A DNA stretch of 64,000 bases from Croceibacterium_A sp035555595 (lineage in GTDB: Bacteria > Pseudomonadota > Alphaproteobacteria > Sphingomonadales > Sphingomonadaceae). The notes beneath the pieces are model-generated. The model was given only the letters and a program-made list of their open reading frames with translations, was not told the origin of the DNA and ran no database searches. The position numbers and the translations under genes were made by a program. Below, in pieces: positions 27,307 to 35,448 of this stretch (its first letter is position 1; each line of letters begins with the position of its first letter). Location of the stretch: NCBI GenBank assembly GCA_035555595.1, contig DATMGK010000078.1, positions 43,087 to 107,086 of the forward strand. The letters run 5' to 3'.

Positions 27307-27343
27307 ATGCGCCGGAGCCGCGTTTTGTCAGGCCCCGGCGCAT
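27307..27343 (-). terminator. Hairpin between secreted-protein gene and carboxylesterase gene
   Basis: A 9-bp stem ATGCGCCGG with CCGGCGCAT encloses a 19-base loop that can extend the pairing. There is no clear T-run on the minus strand, so it may attenuate transcription or stabilise the upstream mRNA rather than fully terminate it. Confidence 0.4.
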
Positions 27344-27350
27344 AAGGCTG

Positions 27351-28472
27351 TTAGTGCCCGCCTTCAGCTTCGGCGGCCAGTTCTTCTGCCGAAGCTTTCT
27401 CTAGCTGGCCCGCCCGGTCGGCGGTGATGTAGTTACGCAGCTGCACGTTGCCTTCGTGGCAGGCGTATTCGAAAAATTCGTAATCGCTCTTGCGGGTCCA
27501 GTCGAGCCGCGCGGTCCAGGGCGCCGTGAACACTTCCGGATCGGAATAGGTCAGCTCATAGGCAATGTTATCCGGACCGGTCATGGTGATCCGTTCGATC
27601 ACCTTGGCCTTGTCACTGGTGGGGATGGTATTGTTCGGCGGAACGCCCATCGTCGCCATGTTGAGCGGCGATCCGTTGCGTCCATAGGAATCCTTGGTGG
27701 CGCTGTCGCCGGTGACCATGTTGGTCGTTTCAATGACCAGCGTGTTGCCTTCCCAGTGACCAACGCTGTTGCCCAGATAGCTCTGAACATTGGTAGGCCA
27801 ATGCTTCGGATCGCCGCTGCGGATCGGGATTATGCGGCTGCCCAGCATTTCCAGCGCGATGGTGACGTAACCGGGCGCCTGGTAGATGCGGATGCCGTTG
27901 TTGTAACGGAACGGCAGCATCGATGCCGGGAAACCGCGGGTGATGCAGCGATCCCATGCGTCGAAATCCGTCACCCAGTTGAAACTGGTGTTCGGCGTCC
28001 AGCTCGAACGGCCAGCACTGTAAAGCGCCTGCGCTTGCGGGGTCATCGCCGGCAGTTGGCCGCTCGGCGGATCGACCAGCAGCGAGGTGCGGCGGCCCGA
28101 TGCGTCGGATTCAACCCAGTGGCCCATGCCGATCGTGCCAGCCTTGTCTTCCCGGTCATACGCGGCGTCGGAACCGTTGGCCCGTTCCTGGCGCTGGGCG
28201 TATTCCTCGTCATTCAGCCAGAAGCGGTTTCCGAAGTTGGCCGGGCGGTTCATCGGCAGGCTGGCGATGTTGTCGATCGGCCAGGTGCCGCGCAGGTCGG
28301 GATCGCCCCAAGCGGTCTTCTTCGGCTGATAATCGGTGGGGACCGGCGGCATCACCGTGAGATCGGCGGGCGCGTCGGCAGCCAGGGCGGGCCCGGCAGA
28401 CAGCGCCAGCACCCCGGACGCGGCGAGCAGGGCGCCGGCCAGAGTGCTACGGATGGACTTCAGGGACTTCAT
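27351..28472 (-). CDS. Secreted protein of the 'GKWEGDTLV' family, paralogue 2
   Basis: Encodes 373 residues with a signal peptide (LAGALLAASGVLALSAGPALAAD). The mature protein begins DLTVMPPVPTDYQPKKTAWG and contains PDLRGTWPID, WDRCITRGFPASMLPF, the signature GHWEGNTLVIETTN, and a late FFEYACHEGNVQLRNYI. It is clearly paralogous to the next gene upstream (28591-29625) and more distantly to 18968-19846. The conserved His-Glu-Gly-Asn near the end and paired Cys suggest a folded extracytoplasmic domain, but no function is known. It lies between PQQ genes in the same orientation. Confidence 0.78.
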   Translation of the reverse strand: MKSLKSIRSTLAGALLAASGVLALSAGPALAADAPADLTVMPPVPTDYQPKKTAWGDPDLRGTWPIDNIASLPMNRPANFGNRFWLNDEEYAQRQERANGSDAAYDREDKAGTIGMGHWVESDASGRRTSLLVDPPSGQLPAMTPQAQALYSAGRSSWTPNTSFNWVTDFDAWDRCITRGFPASMLPFRYNNGIRIYQAPGYVTIALEMLGSRIIPIRSGDPKHWPTNVQSYLGNSVGHWEGNTLVIETTNMVTGDSATKDSYGRNGSPLNMATMGVPPNNTIPTSDKAKVIERITMTGPDNIAYELTYSDPEVFTAPWTARLDWTRKSDYEFFEYACHEGNVQLRNYITADRAGQLEKASAEELAAEAEGGH

Positions 28473-28590
28473 GCGGGTTCTCTCCCAGAGTTCGCTTTTT
28501 CAAGAATTGCGACAGAATGCGACAAAGTGAATCGGTCAGGCTTTCGACAAGTTACACCGGGTGCCCCAAATGTCGAAATGGAATGGCTTC

Positions 28591-29625
28591 TTATTGCCGG
28601 GCGGCAGCCGCCTGCGCTCGTTCCGCGCGCGAGGCGTTAATGTAGTTGCGGACCTGCACGTTGCCTTCGTGGCAGGCGTATTCGAAGATGCCGAAATCGT
28701 CGTCTCGCTGCCACTCCAGCCGGGCAGACCATGGCTGTGCGAAAACCACGGGATCGGTCCAGGTGAATTCGTATATGATCGTGTCTGGCCCGGTCATGGT
28801 GAAGCGTTCGACCATGTGGGCCTGATCGCTGACCGGGGTATCGTTCTGCGGCGGGGATCCGGTCGTGCCGATGTTGGTGGCAGATGGGCCGGGGCGGAAG
28901 TTCGCGGTTTCCACCACCAGCGTATTGCCGTTTTCCCAGTGGCCGCGGCTTTCGCCCATCCAGTTTCCAATCGCCGCGGGGATTCCGGGCCGCCCGTCAG
29001 TGGGGATGATGCGCGTTTCGTGGACCATTTCCATCTGCAGGGCCACGATGCCCGGCGACTGGAAAATCCGCATGCCGTTGTTGTACATGAACGGGAACAT
29101 CGAAGCGGGCAGGCCGCGCGTGATGCAGCGATCCCAGCTATCGAAATCCGTTACCCAATCGAACGGCTGGCCGGTTTGCCACGTCGATCGCATCGCATCG
29201 GATAACCGTTGGCCTTCGGCGGTATAAGCCGGAAGCCGGCCGTTGGCTGGCGAAGTGATCCAACTCGTGCGCCGGTTGGCGGCGGCGACTTCGGCCCAGT
29301 GGCCGATGCCCATCGTGCCGGTTTCTTCCTCGTTTTCGTACCGCCGGGCAAGCTGTTGAACCTGCTCGTCCCGCTGGGCGAATTCCTCGTCCGTCAGATA
29401 AGCCCGGTTGCCGTACTGCACATCGCGTTGCAGGGGCGTTCGCCCGTTAAGATGGTCGATCGGCCAGCCGCCGCGAAGGTCGGGTTCACCCCATGAGGTG
29501 AGCCCGGCCTTGTAGCCCTGCGGCACAGGTTCCATCACCGTCAGATCGCGTTCCTCGGCGACAGCCGGGGCGCAGGCGATCACAGCCGCTGCGAATGCGG
29601 CGAGGGGCGACAGTCGGCTGGTCAT
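28591..29625 (-). CDS. Secreted protein of the 'GKWEGDTLV' family, paralogue 3
   Basis: Encodes 344 residues with a signal peptide (LAAFAAAVIACAPAVAEE). Shares with its neighbour DLTVMEPVPQGYK, PDLRGGWPIDHL, WDRCITRGLPASMFPF, GHWENGNTLVVETANF and the terminal FGIFEYACHEGNVQVRNYI. It starts 11 bp after the stop of the PQQ gene at 29637 and so is the second gene of that transcript. The tandem of two such genes beside one PQQ enzyme suggests they bind substrate or help deliver it; this is inference only. Confidence 0.78.
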   Translation of the reverse strand: MTSRLSPLAAFAAAVIACAPAVAEERDLTVMEPVPQGYKAGLTSWGEPDLRGGWPIDHLNGRTPLQRDVQYGNRAYLTDEEFAQRDEQVQQLARRYENEEETGTMGIGHWAEVAAANRRTSWITSPANGRLPAYTAEGQRLSDAMRSTWQTGQPFDWVTDFDSWDRCITRGLPASMFPFMYNNGMRIFQSPGIVALQMEMVHETRIIPTDGRPGIPAAIGNWMGESRGHWENGNTLVVETANFRPGPSATNIGTTGSPPQNDTPVSDQAHMVERFTMTGPDTIIYEFTWTDPVVFAQPWSARLEWQRDDDFGIFEYACHEGNVQVRNYINASRAERAQAAAARQ

Positions 29626-29636
29626 GATCCCGTCTC

Positions 29637-31619
29637 CTACCGGGCAGGCAGGGCAAAGGTGACGTAACGGCTCTGCCCCGGTGTGGGGTTGCCCCGCTGT
29701 GCGAACAGGCCATCACCGCCGACCGGCAGGGTGATGAACTGGCGGCCCTCGACCTCGAAGATCGCGGGCACGCCCTCTGTCGCGGCATCCAGCTTGTATT
29801 CCCACAGCACTTCGCCGGTTGCGGAATCCCGCGCGCGGAATGTGCGGTCGCCTGCGGTGCCGACAAACAGCAGCCCGCTGGCGGTCGCCACCGGCCCGCC
29901 GCGCGGAGCCTGCGATCCGACGCCGGTCACACCCTGGTCTTGCAGAGCCAGGCTTTCGCCGTTGGGGATGCGATAGATGATCTCACCGGTATTCATGTCA
30001 TAGGCGGTGAGGAACGAGAACGGCGGCTTGATCGCGACCATCCCGTTGGATTGCAGCAGGAAATCCACCGGCGACTTGTAGGGATTGAGGCCGGGGTTGC
30101 CATTCGGCATCGCCTCCAGCGCTTCCGGGCGATTATCCGGGTTCAGCTTGATGATGACCGGGATTTCGCGGCTGACGACGAAGAACCGCTTGTGCAACGG
30201 GTCCACTGCCGTGGTGCCGAAGTTCGCGCCGCCGTTGTGGCCGGGCATATGCACCGATCCTCGCAGGCTTGGCGGGGTGTACATCCCCTCGTTACGGCTG
30301 CTGCGCAGCTTTTCGCGCAGTGCCTCCTGATCCGCCTCGGGCAGATAGGGGTTGATGTCGGCTTCGGTGAAGCTCTGCCGCGTGAACGGCTCGGGCCAGG
30401 TCGGGAACGGCTGAGTGGGCGATGCCACTTCGCCGGGTACGTCCGAAGCCGGAACGGCGCGTTCTTCGATCGGCCATATCGGTTCACCGGTCAGCCTGTT
30501 GAACACGAACACGAAGCCCATCTTCGTGGCCAGAATGACGACCGGGATTTCCTTGCCGTCCTTCGTGATGTTCATCAGCTTCGGCGCGTTGGGGTTGTCG
30601 AAATCCCACAGGTCGTGATGGACGACCTGATAGTGCCAGATGCGCTTGCCGGTGCGGGTGTCCAGCGCGATGATGGAATTGGCGAACAGGTTGTCGCCCG
30701 GCCGGTTGCCGCCAAAGAAGTCATAACGGGCAGTGCCGGTGGGAATGTAGGCGATGCCCGTTTCCGGATCGATCGTCAGTTCCGACCAGTTGTGCACCCC
30801 GCCGAATTTCTCGCGATCCTTCTCCGGCCAGGTGTCGGATCCGAATTCGCCAAGGCGCGGCACGACGTGGAATACCCACTTCAGCGCGCCGGTGCGGATG
30901 TCATAGGCCTGAATGTCGGCGGGGGAGGATGCGTAATCGTAAGCGCCTGCGGGCAGGGCGACGATATAGGTATCTTCGAAGATGCGGCCGGGGTTGGCGG
31001 ACATCAGCGGGCGCGGAGTGGGCGCGTGGCCTTCGGGCAGGGCTTCCCGCACGTCGATGCTGAAATCAGGTATGTACTTGCCGGTGCGGGCGTCGATCGC
31101 CCGCACGAAGCCATCGTTGAGGAAGACCAGACGGCGGTCGGTGCCGTCCGCGCTCTGCCAGTAATTGACGCCGCGGCCGCTGATCCTGCCTGTCGTCTCG
31201 CTCTTCCACAGCTCACGACCACTTGCAGGGTCGAGCGCCACGATCTTCCCGTCGCCGCTGGTGACATACATCATTCCGTTGGCGATGGTGGGGTTGAACG
31301 CGGTCGGCTGGCCCGGACCGGTCTCATAGCTCCACACTACTTCGAGCTTGTCGACGTTGTTCTTGTCGATCTGTGTCAGCGAGGAGAACTGCGAGGAATC
31401 CGCACCGCCCAGATAGGCATCCCAGCTCTTGAAATCGAACTGCCCTTTGGCGGCAGAGGCCGGGACGGGCAGCGGCGCGCCATCCTGCGAGGGGGAGCCA
31501 CGGTCCTGCGCAAAGGCGCCTGTAGCCGCGACGAGCACAAGAGATGCGGGGATGAGCGGGCGTAGCAGAATGCCCAGCGCCCGATGAGAACACGACTTAG
31601 CGCGCGGAGAAAGATCCAC
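29637..31619 (-). CDS. PQQ-dependent dehydrogenase, periplasmic (no haem)
   Basis: Encodes 660 residues from GTG 31619, chosen because GGGAG lies 6 bp upstream; a TTG two codons earlier is an alternative. A hydrophobic signal (LIPASLVLVAATGAFAQ) is followed by a PQQ propeller with repeated blades (FKSWDAYLGGADSSQFSSL, ALDPASGRELWKSE, ARDSATGEVLWEYK). The catalytic motif VVHHDLWDFDNP resembles the glucose-dehydrogenase group. No CxxCH haem motif or N-terminal membrane domain is present, so electrons must pass to a separate carrier. It leads the transcript that continues into the two GKWEG-type secreted proteins. The substrate is unknown. Confidence 0.88.
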   Translation of the reverse strand: MDLSPRAKSCSHRALGILLRPLIPASLVLVAATGAFAQDRGSPSQDGAPLPVPASAAKGQFDFKSWDAYLGGADSSQFSSLTQIDKNNVDKLEVVWSYETGPGQPTAFNPTIANGMMYVTSGDGKIVALDPASGRELWKSETTGRISGRGVNYWQSADGTDRRLVFLNDGFVRAIDARTGKYIPDFSIDVREALPEGHAPTPRPLMSANPGRIFEDTYIVALPAGAYDYASSPADIQAYDIRTGALKWVFHVVPRLGEFGSDTWPEKDREKFGGVHNWSELTIDPETGIAYIPTGTARYDFFGGNRPGDNLFANSIIALDTRTGKRIWHYQVVHHDLWDFDNPNAPKLMNITKDGKEIPVVILATKMGFVFVFNRLTGEPIWPIEERAVPASDVPGEVASPTQPFPTWPEPFTRQSFTEADINPYLPEADQEALREKLRSSRNEGMYTPPSLRGSVHMPGHNGGANFGTTAVDPLHKRFFVVSREIPVIIKLNPDNRPEALEAMPNGNPGLNPYKSPVDFLLQSNGMVAIKPPFSFLTAYDMNTGEIIYRIPNGESLALQDQGVTGVGSQAPRGGPVATASGLLFVGTAGDRTFRARDSATGEVLWEYKLDAATEGVPAIFEVEGRQFITLPVGGDGLFAQRGNPTPGQSRYVTFALPAR

Positions 31620-31757
31620 TACCAACTCCCAATTGTCTGTCCGCCGATCCCCGGCGCGACCGGCGGGGGTCTAGCCGAGAAACGGCGGCGACAACAAGGG
31701 TTGATCGCTTTCCAGTTTGACAAAATCCGGAAAGCGCGTGGGACGAGCTTTCGATCT

Positions 31758-32477
31758 TTACTGCGCGGCGGCAGTTTCGCCCGATGCTGCGTCGGGGCTT
31801 GGGGTAGCCTCGTCCGACAGCGGTCGGGGATGCTCGCCCGCCTGATTGAAGATGCGCGACGCGGTCATCTGGCCCGTCGCTTCCAGAGTCACAGTGACTC
31901 CGTCCAGGTTGCGATTCTGCCAGTACCAGCCGTGGATTCCGTCATACGGCGCGACATAGACGGCGCTCTGGGAAGGCAAGCTGTCGTTGATCACGAAGCT
32001 CTCGGTCGCTTCCTCTCCACCTTCGAAGGGGTGGGAATGCATGTCGAGATGTACGGGCGCGGTGGCGGACCACGAGAAGATTACCGGCGCACCCTCAGCC
32101 ATGTCATACTTCAACTCGATGGCTTCGTAAGGCGCCAGTTCGAACACGAAACGGTCGGTGCGAACCGGCGTGCCGGGGCGTTCCGCGATGTTATGTTCGG
32201 CCAGAGTGGCCCGCAGCGTCGCCTCGTCCGGCTTTGCGCCTTCCTTCAGCGGGAACATCACATTTGTGCGTGCCTGTCCGCGCTTAAGATAGATGTTTTC
32301 CTCTTCCGCCGGGGCATTCAGCTTGGTCACGCCCAAAGCTTTGCCCGCGCCGGTGGGGTCGATGCCGTATTCGGCCGGCAGTACGAAGACGACGAGCGCG
32401 ACGGCCGCGATGCCGATGGCGGCGGCAGAGCCGATCAGCAGCTTTCTATTCGAAGAAGGAGTGGTGTTTTCGGTCAT
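31758..32477 (-). CDS. Transmembrane anchor protein of unknown function
   Basis: Encodes 239 residues: a short cytoplasmic N-terminus, one membrane segment (LLIGSAAAIGIAAVALVVFVLP), then a periplasmic beta-rich domain with PVHLDMHSHPFEGG and GIHGWYWQNRNLDGVTVTLEATG. The His cluster HLDMHSHPF is a possible metal or haem site. It resembles proteins annotated simply as transmembrane anchor proteins, which occur with HupE/UreJ genes. The start overlaps the HupE stop (ATGA), making it the third gene of the haem-lipoprotein - HupE - anchor operon under copy C of the GTAAC element. Confidence 0.75.
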   Translation of the reverse strand: MTENTTPSSNRKLLIGSAAAIGIAAVALVVFVLPAEYGIDPTGAGKALGVTKLNAPAEEENIYLKRGQARTNVMFPLKEGAKPDEATLRATLAEHNIAERPGTPVRTDRFVFELAPYEAIELKYDMAEGAPVIFSWSATAPVHLDMHSHPFEGGEEATESFVINDSLPSQSAVYVAPYDGIHGWYWQNRNLDGVTVTLEATGQMTASRIFNQAGEHPRPLSDEATPSPDAASGETAAAQ

Positions 32478-33262
32478 GACGCAAAGTATCCTGTCAATTG
32501 ATAGCCAATAAGAATGAAGCCCCCGGCCATCAGAGCCAGGTTCGCGTAATAGGCGCTCGATGCGAATGATCGTCTGGTGCGCCAGATATTGAGCAGCGTG
32601 ACGATGATGGTCAGCACGAAGACCTGCCCGGCCTCCACGCCGACGTTGAATGAAATCAGGTTGGTCAGCAGCCCATTTTCCGAAAGGCCCAGATCCCGCA
32701 CCTTGGTGGCCAAGCCGAGCCCGTGGAACAGGCCGAATACCAACACCGCCAGCCGTGTATCGATGGTCAGCCCGATCTTACGGAACCCGCCCAGGTTTTC
32801 GAACGCCTTGTAAACGACGGAAAACCCGATGATCGCATCGACGATATAGGCGTTGGCCCCGGTGTGCAGCAGCACGCCGCCCAGCAGCGTCAGCGAATGG
32901 CCGATCGTGAACATAGAAACATAGATCACCACGTCGCGCAGGCGATAGAGGAAGAACACGACGCCGATCAGGAACAGCACGTGATCTATCCCGGTGACCA
33001 TGTGTTTGGCGCCGAGGTAAAAGAACGCGAAAGGCGCTGGCCCTTCGATCGAGGCGACCGCCGCCCGGTCAGCCTGCGAAATGTCGTGCGCCAGCGCGGC
33101 CGTTGCCGGAATTAGCAGTGCGAGCGCCAGCAAAACCAGCACGGTCAGGCTGGTAATCGCAGGCGCGCACTTTTCCGCATGGTTCGCCAACAGGCTCCGG
33201 CCCGGGCGGCTGTGCAGGCGTATCGAGGTCAGTCGCCGAAGGGCGGTGGCCCTTTCGCTCAT
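32474..33262 (-). CDS. HupE/UreJ family membrane protein
   Basis: Encodes 262 residues. An N-terminal signal-like helix ends before HDISQADRA; the core has six or so membrane segments and the family motifs FFYLGAKHMVTGIDHVLFL, FTIGHSLTLL and FGLFHGLGLA with membrane His/Asp residues. HupE/UreJ proteins are nickel or cobalt permeases in hydrogenase and urease loci, but this HupE_2-like branch also occurs away from those enzymes, as here. Overlaps both neighbours by 4 bp. A metal-handling role is plausible; nickel or cobalt specificity is not shown. Confidence 0.85.
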   Translation of the reverse strand: MSERATALRRLTSIRLHSRPGRSLLANHAEKCAPAITSLTVLVLLALALLIPATAALAHDISQADRAAVASIEGPAPFAFFYLGAKHMVTGIDHVLFLIGVVFFLYRLRDVVIYVSMFTIGHSLTLLGGVLLHTGANAYIVDAIIGFSVVYKAFENLGGFRKIGLTIDTRLAVLVFGLFHGLGLATKVRDLGLSENGLLTNLISFNVGVEAGQVFVLTIIVTLLNIWRTRRSFASSAYYANLALMAGGFILIGYQLTGYFAS

Positions 33263-33762
33263 GCGGGGTTTTCGCCGCTTGGCGCCACGGACGGGGGAAT
33301 GCCACTGGCAGGCGGATAGGCGAGATGGCAGGCGCTGCAGACGCTGTAGATCAGGCCGCCGGTCCCGAACACCTTATCCACGCTGCGTTCGGCCACTGCC
33401 TGCTGCGCGCGTTGTGAAGCCTCGGCAAGCGCACCGGCGAATTGTGCCCAATCGGAACGGCGGCCGGTGGCATAGGCGGGGGTCTGCAACAGATTGGCCA
33501 GTTCTACCAGCCGGTCCGCCGCGTCACCCGCACGCTTCCAGTCCTCGTCAGTGCTGGGCAGGATATCGCGATCCACCGGCTTGTCGTTTTCCAGCACGCT
33601 CTCATAGCGGACCGTGTTCCAGTATATTTCCGCCGTCGGCTGAACGTCCTCTGCCATCAATTGCTGCGTGGTTTTACCGGGGGCTTCCGGTTCACTGCCG
33701 CACCCCGCCAGCAGCCCGACCGCCGCCGCGATCGCCAAGCCTGCAGCCTTGTTCATCCTCAT
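33259..33762 (-). CDS. Haem c-binding lipoprotein
   Basis: Encodes 167 residues. The lipobox LLAGC places the lipid-modified Cys at residue 21. A long helical region follows (QQLMAEDVQPTAEIYWNTVRYE and onward), and near the C-terminus a single CxxCH motif C142-S-A-C-H146 (YSVCSACHLAYPP). The late haem position and helical body resemble cytochrome c-prime-like four-helix proteins more than class I cytochromes. It begins the operon with HupE and the anchor protein (ATGA overlap), 71 bp after copy C of the GTAAC element. A redox or metal-sensing role at the membrane is likely; partners are unknown. Confidence 0.82.
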   Translation of the reverse strand: MRMNKAAGLAIAAAVGLLAGCGSEPEAPGKTTQQLMAEDVQPTAEIYWNTVRYESVLENDKPVDRDILPSTDEDWKRAGDAADRLVELANLLQTPAYATGRRSDWAQFAGALAEASQRAQQAVAERSVDKVFGTGGLIYSVCSACHLAYPPASGIPPSVAPSGENPA

Positions 33763-33832
33763 CCCTTCCTGCGTTGGACATGTTCCGCCGCACTTTCCGC
33801 CGACCTTGGAGGATTGAAAGCGAAACTGCCGA

Positions 33833-33869
33833 GTTAATTACCGTAACCTTGCAGGTTACACCATGTTAC
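33833..33869 (-). promoter_or_regulatory. Copy C of the 37-bp GTAAC element, upstream of the haem-lipoprotein/HupE operon
   Basis: On the minus strand it reads GTAAC-N5-GTAAC-N7-GTTAC-N-GTAATTAAC. Here the inner inverted repeat is perfect (GTAACC-N5-GGTTAC). It ends 71 bp before the start at 33762 and shares CTCGGCAG beyond the core with copy B. Confidence 0.72.
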
Positions 33870-34032
33870 TGCGGCGAGGTGGGGGCAACAACGATCTCGC
33901 GCCTCTCCCCATGAAATTGACAATGTCTGGAAATTGAACCGCGCGTAAATCTGCGGTACAGGCCGATTCGATTATTCCCATGATCGGTTTCTCGGCGTTA
34001 TCGGATTCCGATGGGATCAGGAAAGGCATTGC

Positions 34033-34401
34033 ATGGCACGAGTTTCGGGACATTTCGGCAAGTTTGGCCTTGGCGCTGTGGCGCTGGTGGCGGCTGCGCT
34101 TCCTCTGGCGGGCGCATGGGCTTCGGCCGAAGGTGCATCCGCTCAGGCGCCGCTTTCCGCTGAAGACGTGGAAAAGGGCCGCCAACTGTTCAACGACAAT
34201 TCTTGCAATCAGTGCCATGTGCTGGCCGATGCCAACGCGCATGGCTCGATCGGCCCGACGCTGGATGGCGACGCCAACCTAACGCACGATTTCGTGGTGG
34301 ATCGCGTTACCAACGGCGCTGGCGCCATGCCCAGCTTCGGCTGGCTCGACCCCGCCGATATCGATCTGCTCGCCAGCTATATCGTGCAAGCGAAGAAGTA
34401 A
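34033..34401 (+). CDS. Small periplasmic c-type cytochrome
   Basis: Encodes 122 residues with an N-terminal signal (LGAVALVAAALPLAGAWASA) and a compact class I cytochrome c domain: haem site C58-N-Q-C-H62, IGPTLDG, and the distal Met in NGAGAMPSFGW, ending in a helix DIDLLASYIVQAKK. It probably carries electrons from haem-less PQQ dehydrogenases nearby to the respiratory chain. It is transcribed away from the haem-lipoprotein operon and converges with the VOC/PQQ gene block, ending at a shared terminator. Confidence 0.88.
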   Translation: MARVSGHFGKFGLGAVALVAAALPLAGAWASAEGASAQAPLSAEDVEKGRQLFNDNSCNQCHVLADANAHGSIGPTLDGDANLTHDFVVDRVTNGAGAMPSFGWLDPADIDLLASYIVQAKK

Positions 34402-34417
34402 GCTTGCAGGAATCATG

Positions 34418-34458
34418 ACGGGCGCGGCGGGTTATACCGCCGCGCCCGTTTTCTTTTT
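34418..34458. terminator. Bidirectional terminator between cytochrome c and VOC genes
   Basis: A 13-bp GC-rich perfect stem (34418-34430 with 34437-34449) and a six-base loop, followed by TTTCTTTTTT on the plus strand. It lies between convergent stops at 34401 and 34464. Confidence 0.88.
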
Positions 34459-34463
34459 TGCCT

Positions 34464-35435
34464 TCAGTTCCCGGTGCGGCGCTGCCCCGTCTGGGCGTAG
34501 TAGTTGGTTACCCCGTCAGGGTCGTTCAGCCACACCGTCACCAGTTCGAACCCGCCCAGCTTGTTCAGCGGTGTTTCCACCGCGATGTTCCGGTGCTTGG
34601 CCTTGGCATCCACCATCGGTGAATCGCTCACCACATACTGAATGCCGGCATTGCCGTTGTCCTGCGGCACATTCGGGCCGACTTCGTAGAGGTAGATGGT
34701 CGTTTCGTTGTGGCGATAGGGGTATTTGGTCACGCCCAGCACCCGGTCTTCAACCGGTGGTAGTTCGTCCAGCCCCACGAAATCGCGATAGAAAGCGCGG
34801 CTCTTGGTCAGGTCCGAAACCCCGATGCCAACGCCTACGCCGTCGTTGGATCCGTCCTTGGCGCCCGGCTTGATCACGACCTCGATCGAGAAGCCACCCG
34901 GATCGGTTACCAGTGCGGCACGGGTACCATCGCCCTGATCGGAAAAGCGCGGTTCGGCAAAGCCCGCTTCGGCAAAGCGCTGCTTCACCACCGTCTCGTC
35001 GGGATAGGTCAGCGTGAACAGCCGGATGCCGGTGCCTTTTATCCCGCCGCTCAGATCGTATTTGCGGTTGCCCTGTTGCCCGGCTGACAACTTGATCTGC
35101 CCGCTGCCCACGCCCGTCAGCAGCATCTGCTGGCTGGACGTAAGCTGGATCGGGTTAAGCGACCGCAGCGCCAGAGCGCCGGTGTAGAATTTCACCATGT
35201 CTTCCGTCTTGTCGCGCGGGAAGCGGCGGAAGACGTTCATCGAATTCTGCACGAACAGGTCGCGGGTAGAACTGTTGAGTTGTTCCGTCGTCAACTCACC
35301 GGGCTTGTAGGCGAGATCGGCGTTCACCTCCATCTGCGCGCCTTCCGGCGTGGTCACGGTGGCATTCTGTGCCACTGCCGCACCGGCGATGGCGATCGTT
35401 GCCGCGCCCAAAATAGCTGACAGCTTGCGTCCCAT
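34464..35435 (-). CDS. Secreted VOC/glyoxalase-fold protein
   Basis: Encodes 323 residues from ATG 35435, with GGAGAC just upstream and a signal peptide (LSAILGAATIAIAGAAVAQN). Two vicinal-oxygen-chelate-like units are visible: the first around MVKFYTGALALRSLN to FSIEVVIKPG, the second around GIGVSDLTKSRAFYRDFVGLDEL to VTVWLNDPDGVTNYYAQ. VOC proteins include lyases, isomerases and ring-cleaving dioxygenases; this one is exported, which is unusual, and the metal ligands cannot be assigned with certainty. It follows a PQQ dehydrogenase by 13 bp in the same transcript, so it may process the oxidised product. Confidence 0.8.
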   Translation of the reverse strand: MGRKLSAILGAATIAIAGAAVAQNATVTTPEGAQMEVNADLAYKPGELTTEQLNSSTRDLFVQNSMNVFRRFPRDKTEDMVKFYTGALALRSLNPIQLTSSQQMLLTGVGSGQIKLSAGQQGNRKYDLSGGIKGTGIRLFTLTYPDETVVKQRFAEAGFAEPRFSDQGDGTRAALVTDPGGFSIEVVIKPGAKDGSNDGVGVGIGVSDLTKSRAFYRDFVGLDELPPVEDRVLGVTKYPYRHNETTIYLYEVGPNVPQDNGNAGIQYVVSDSPMVDAKAKHRNIAVETPLNKLGGFELVTVWLNDPDGVTNYYAQTGQRRTGN

Positions 35436-35448
35436 GTCTCCAGTCTCC

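Noticed and set aside
28540..28560. Additional GTAAC element before paralogue 2 of the secreted family
   Set aside because: A single CCGGTGTAAC half-site matches copy B, but the second repeat, the inverted arm and GTAATTAAC are absent.
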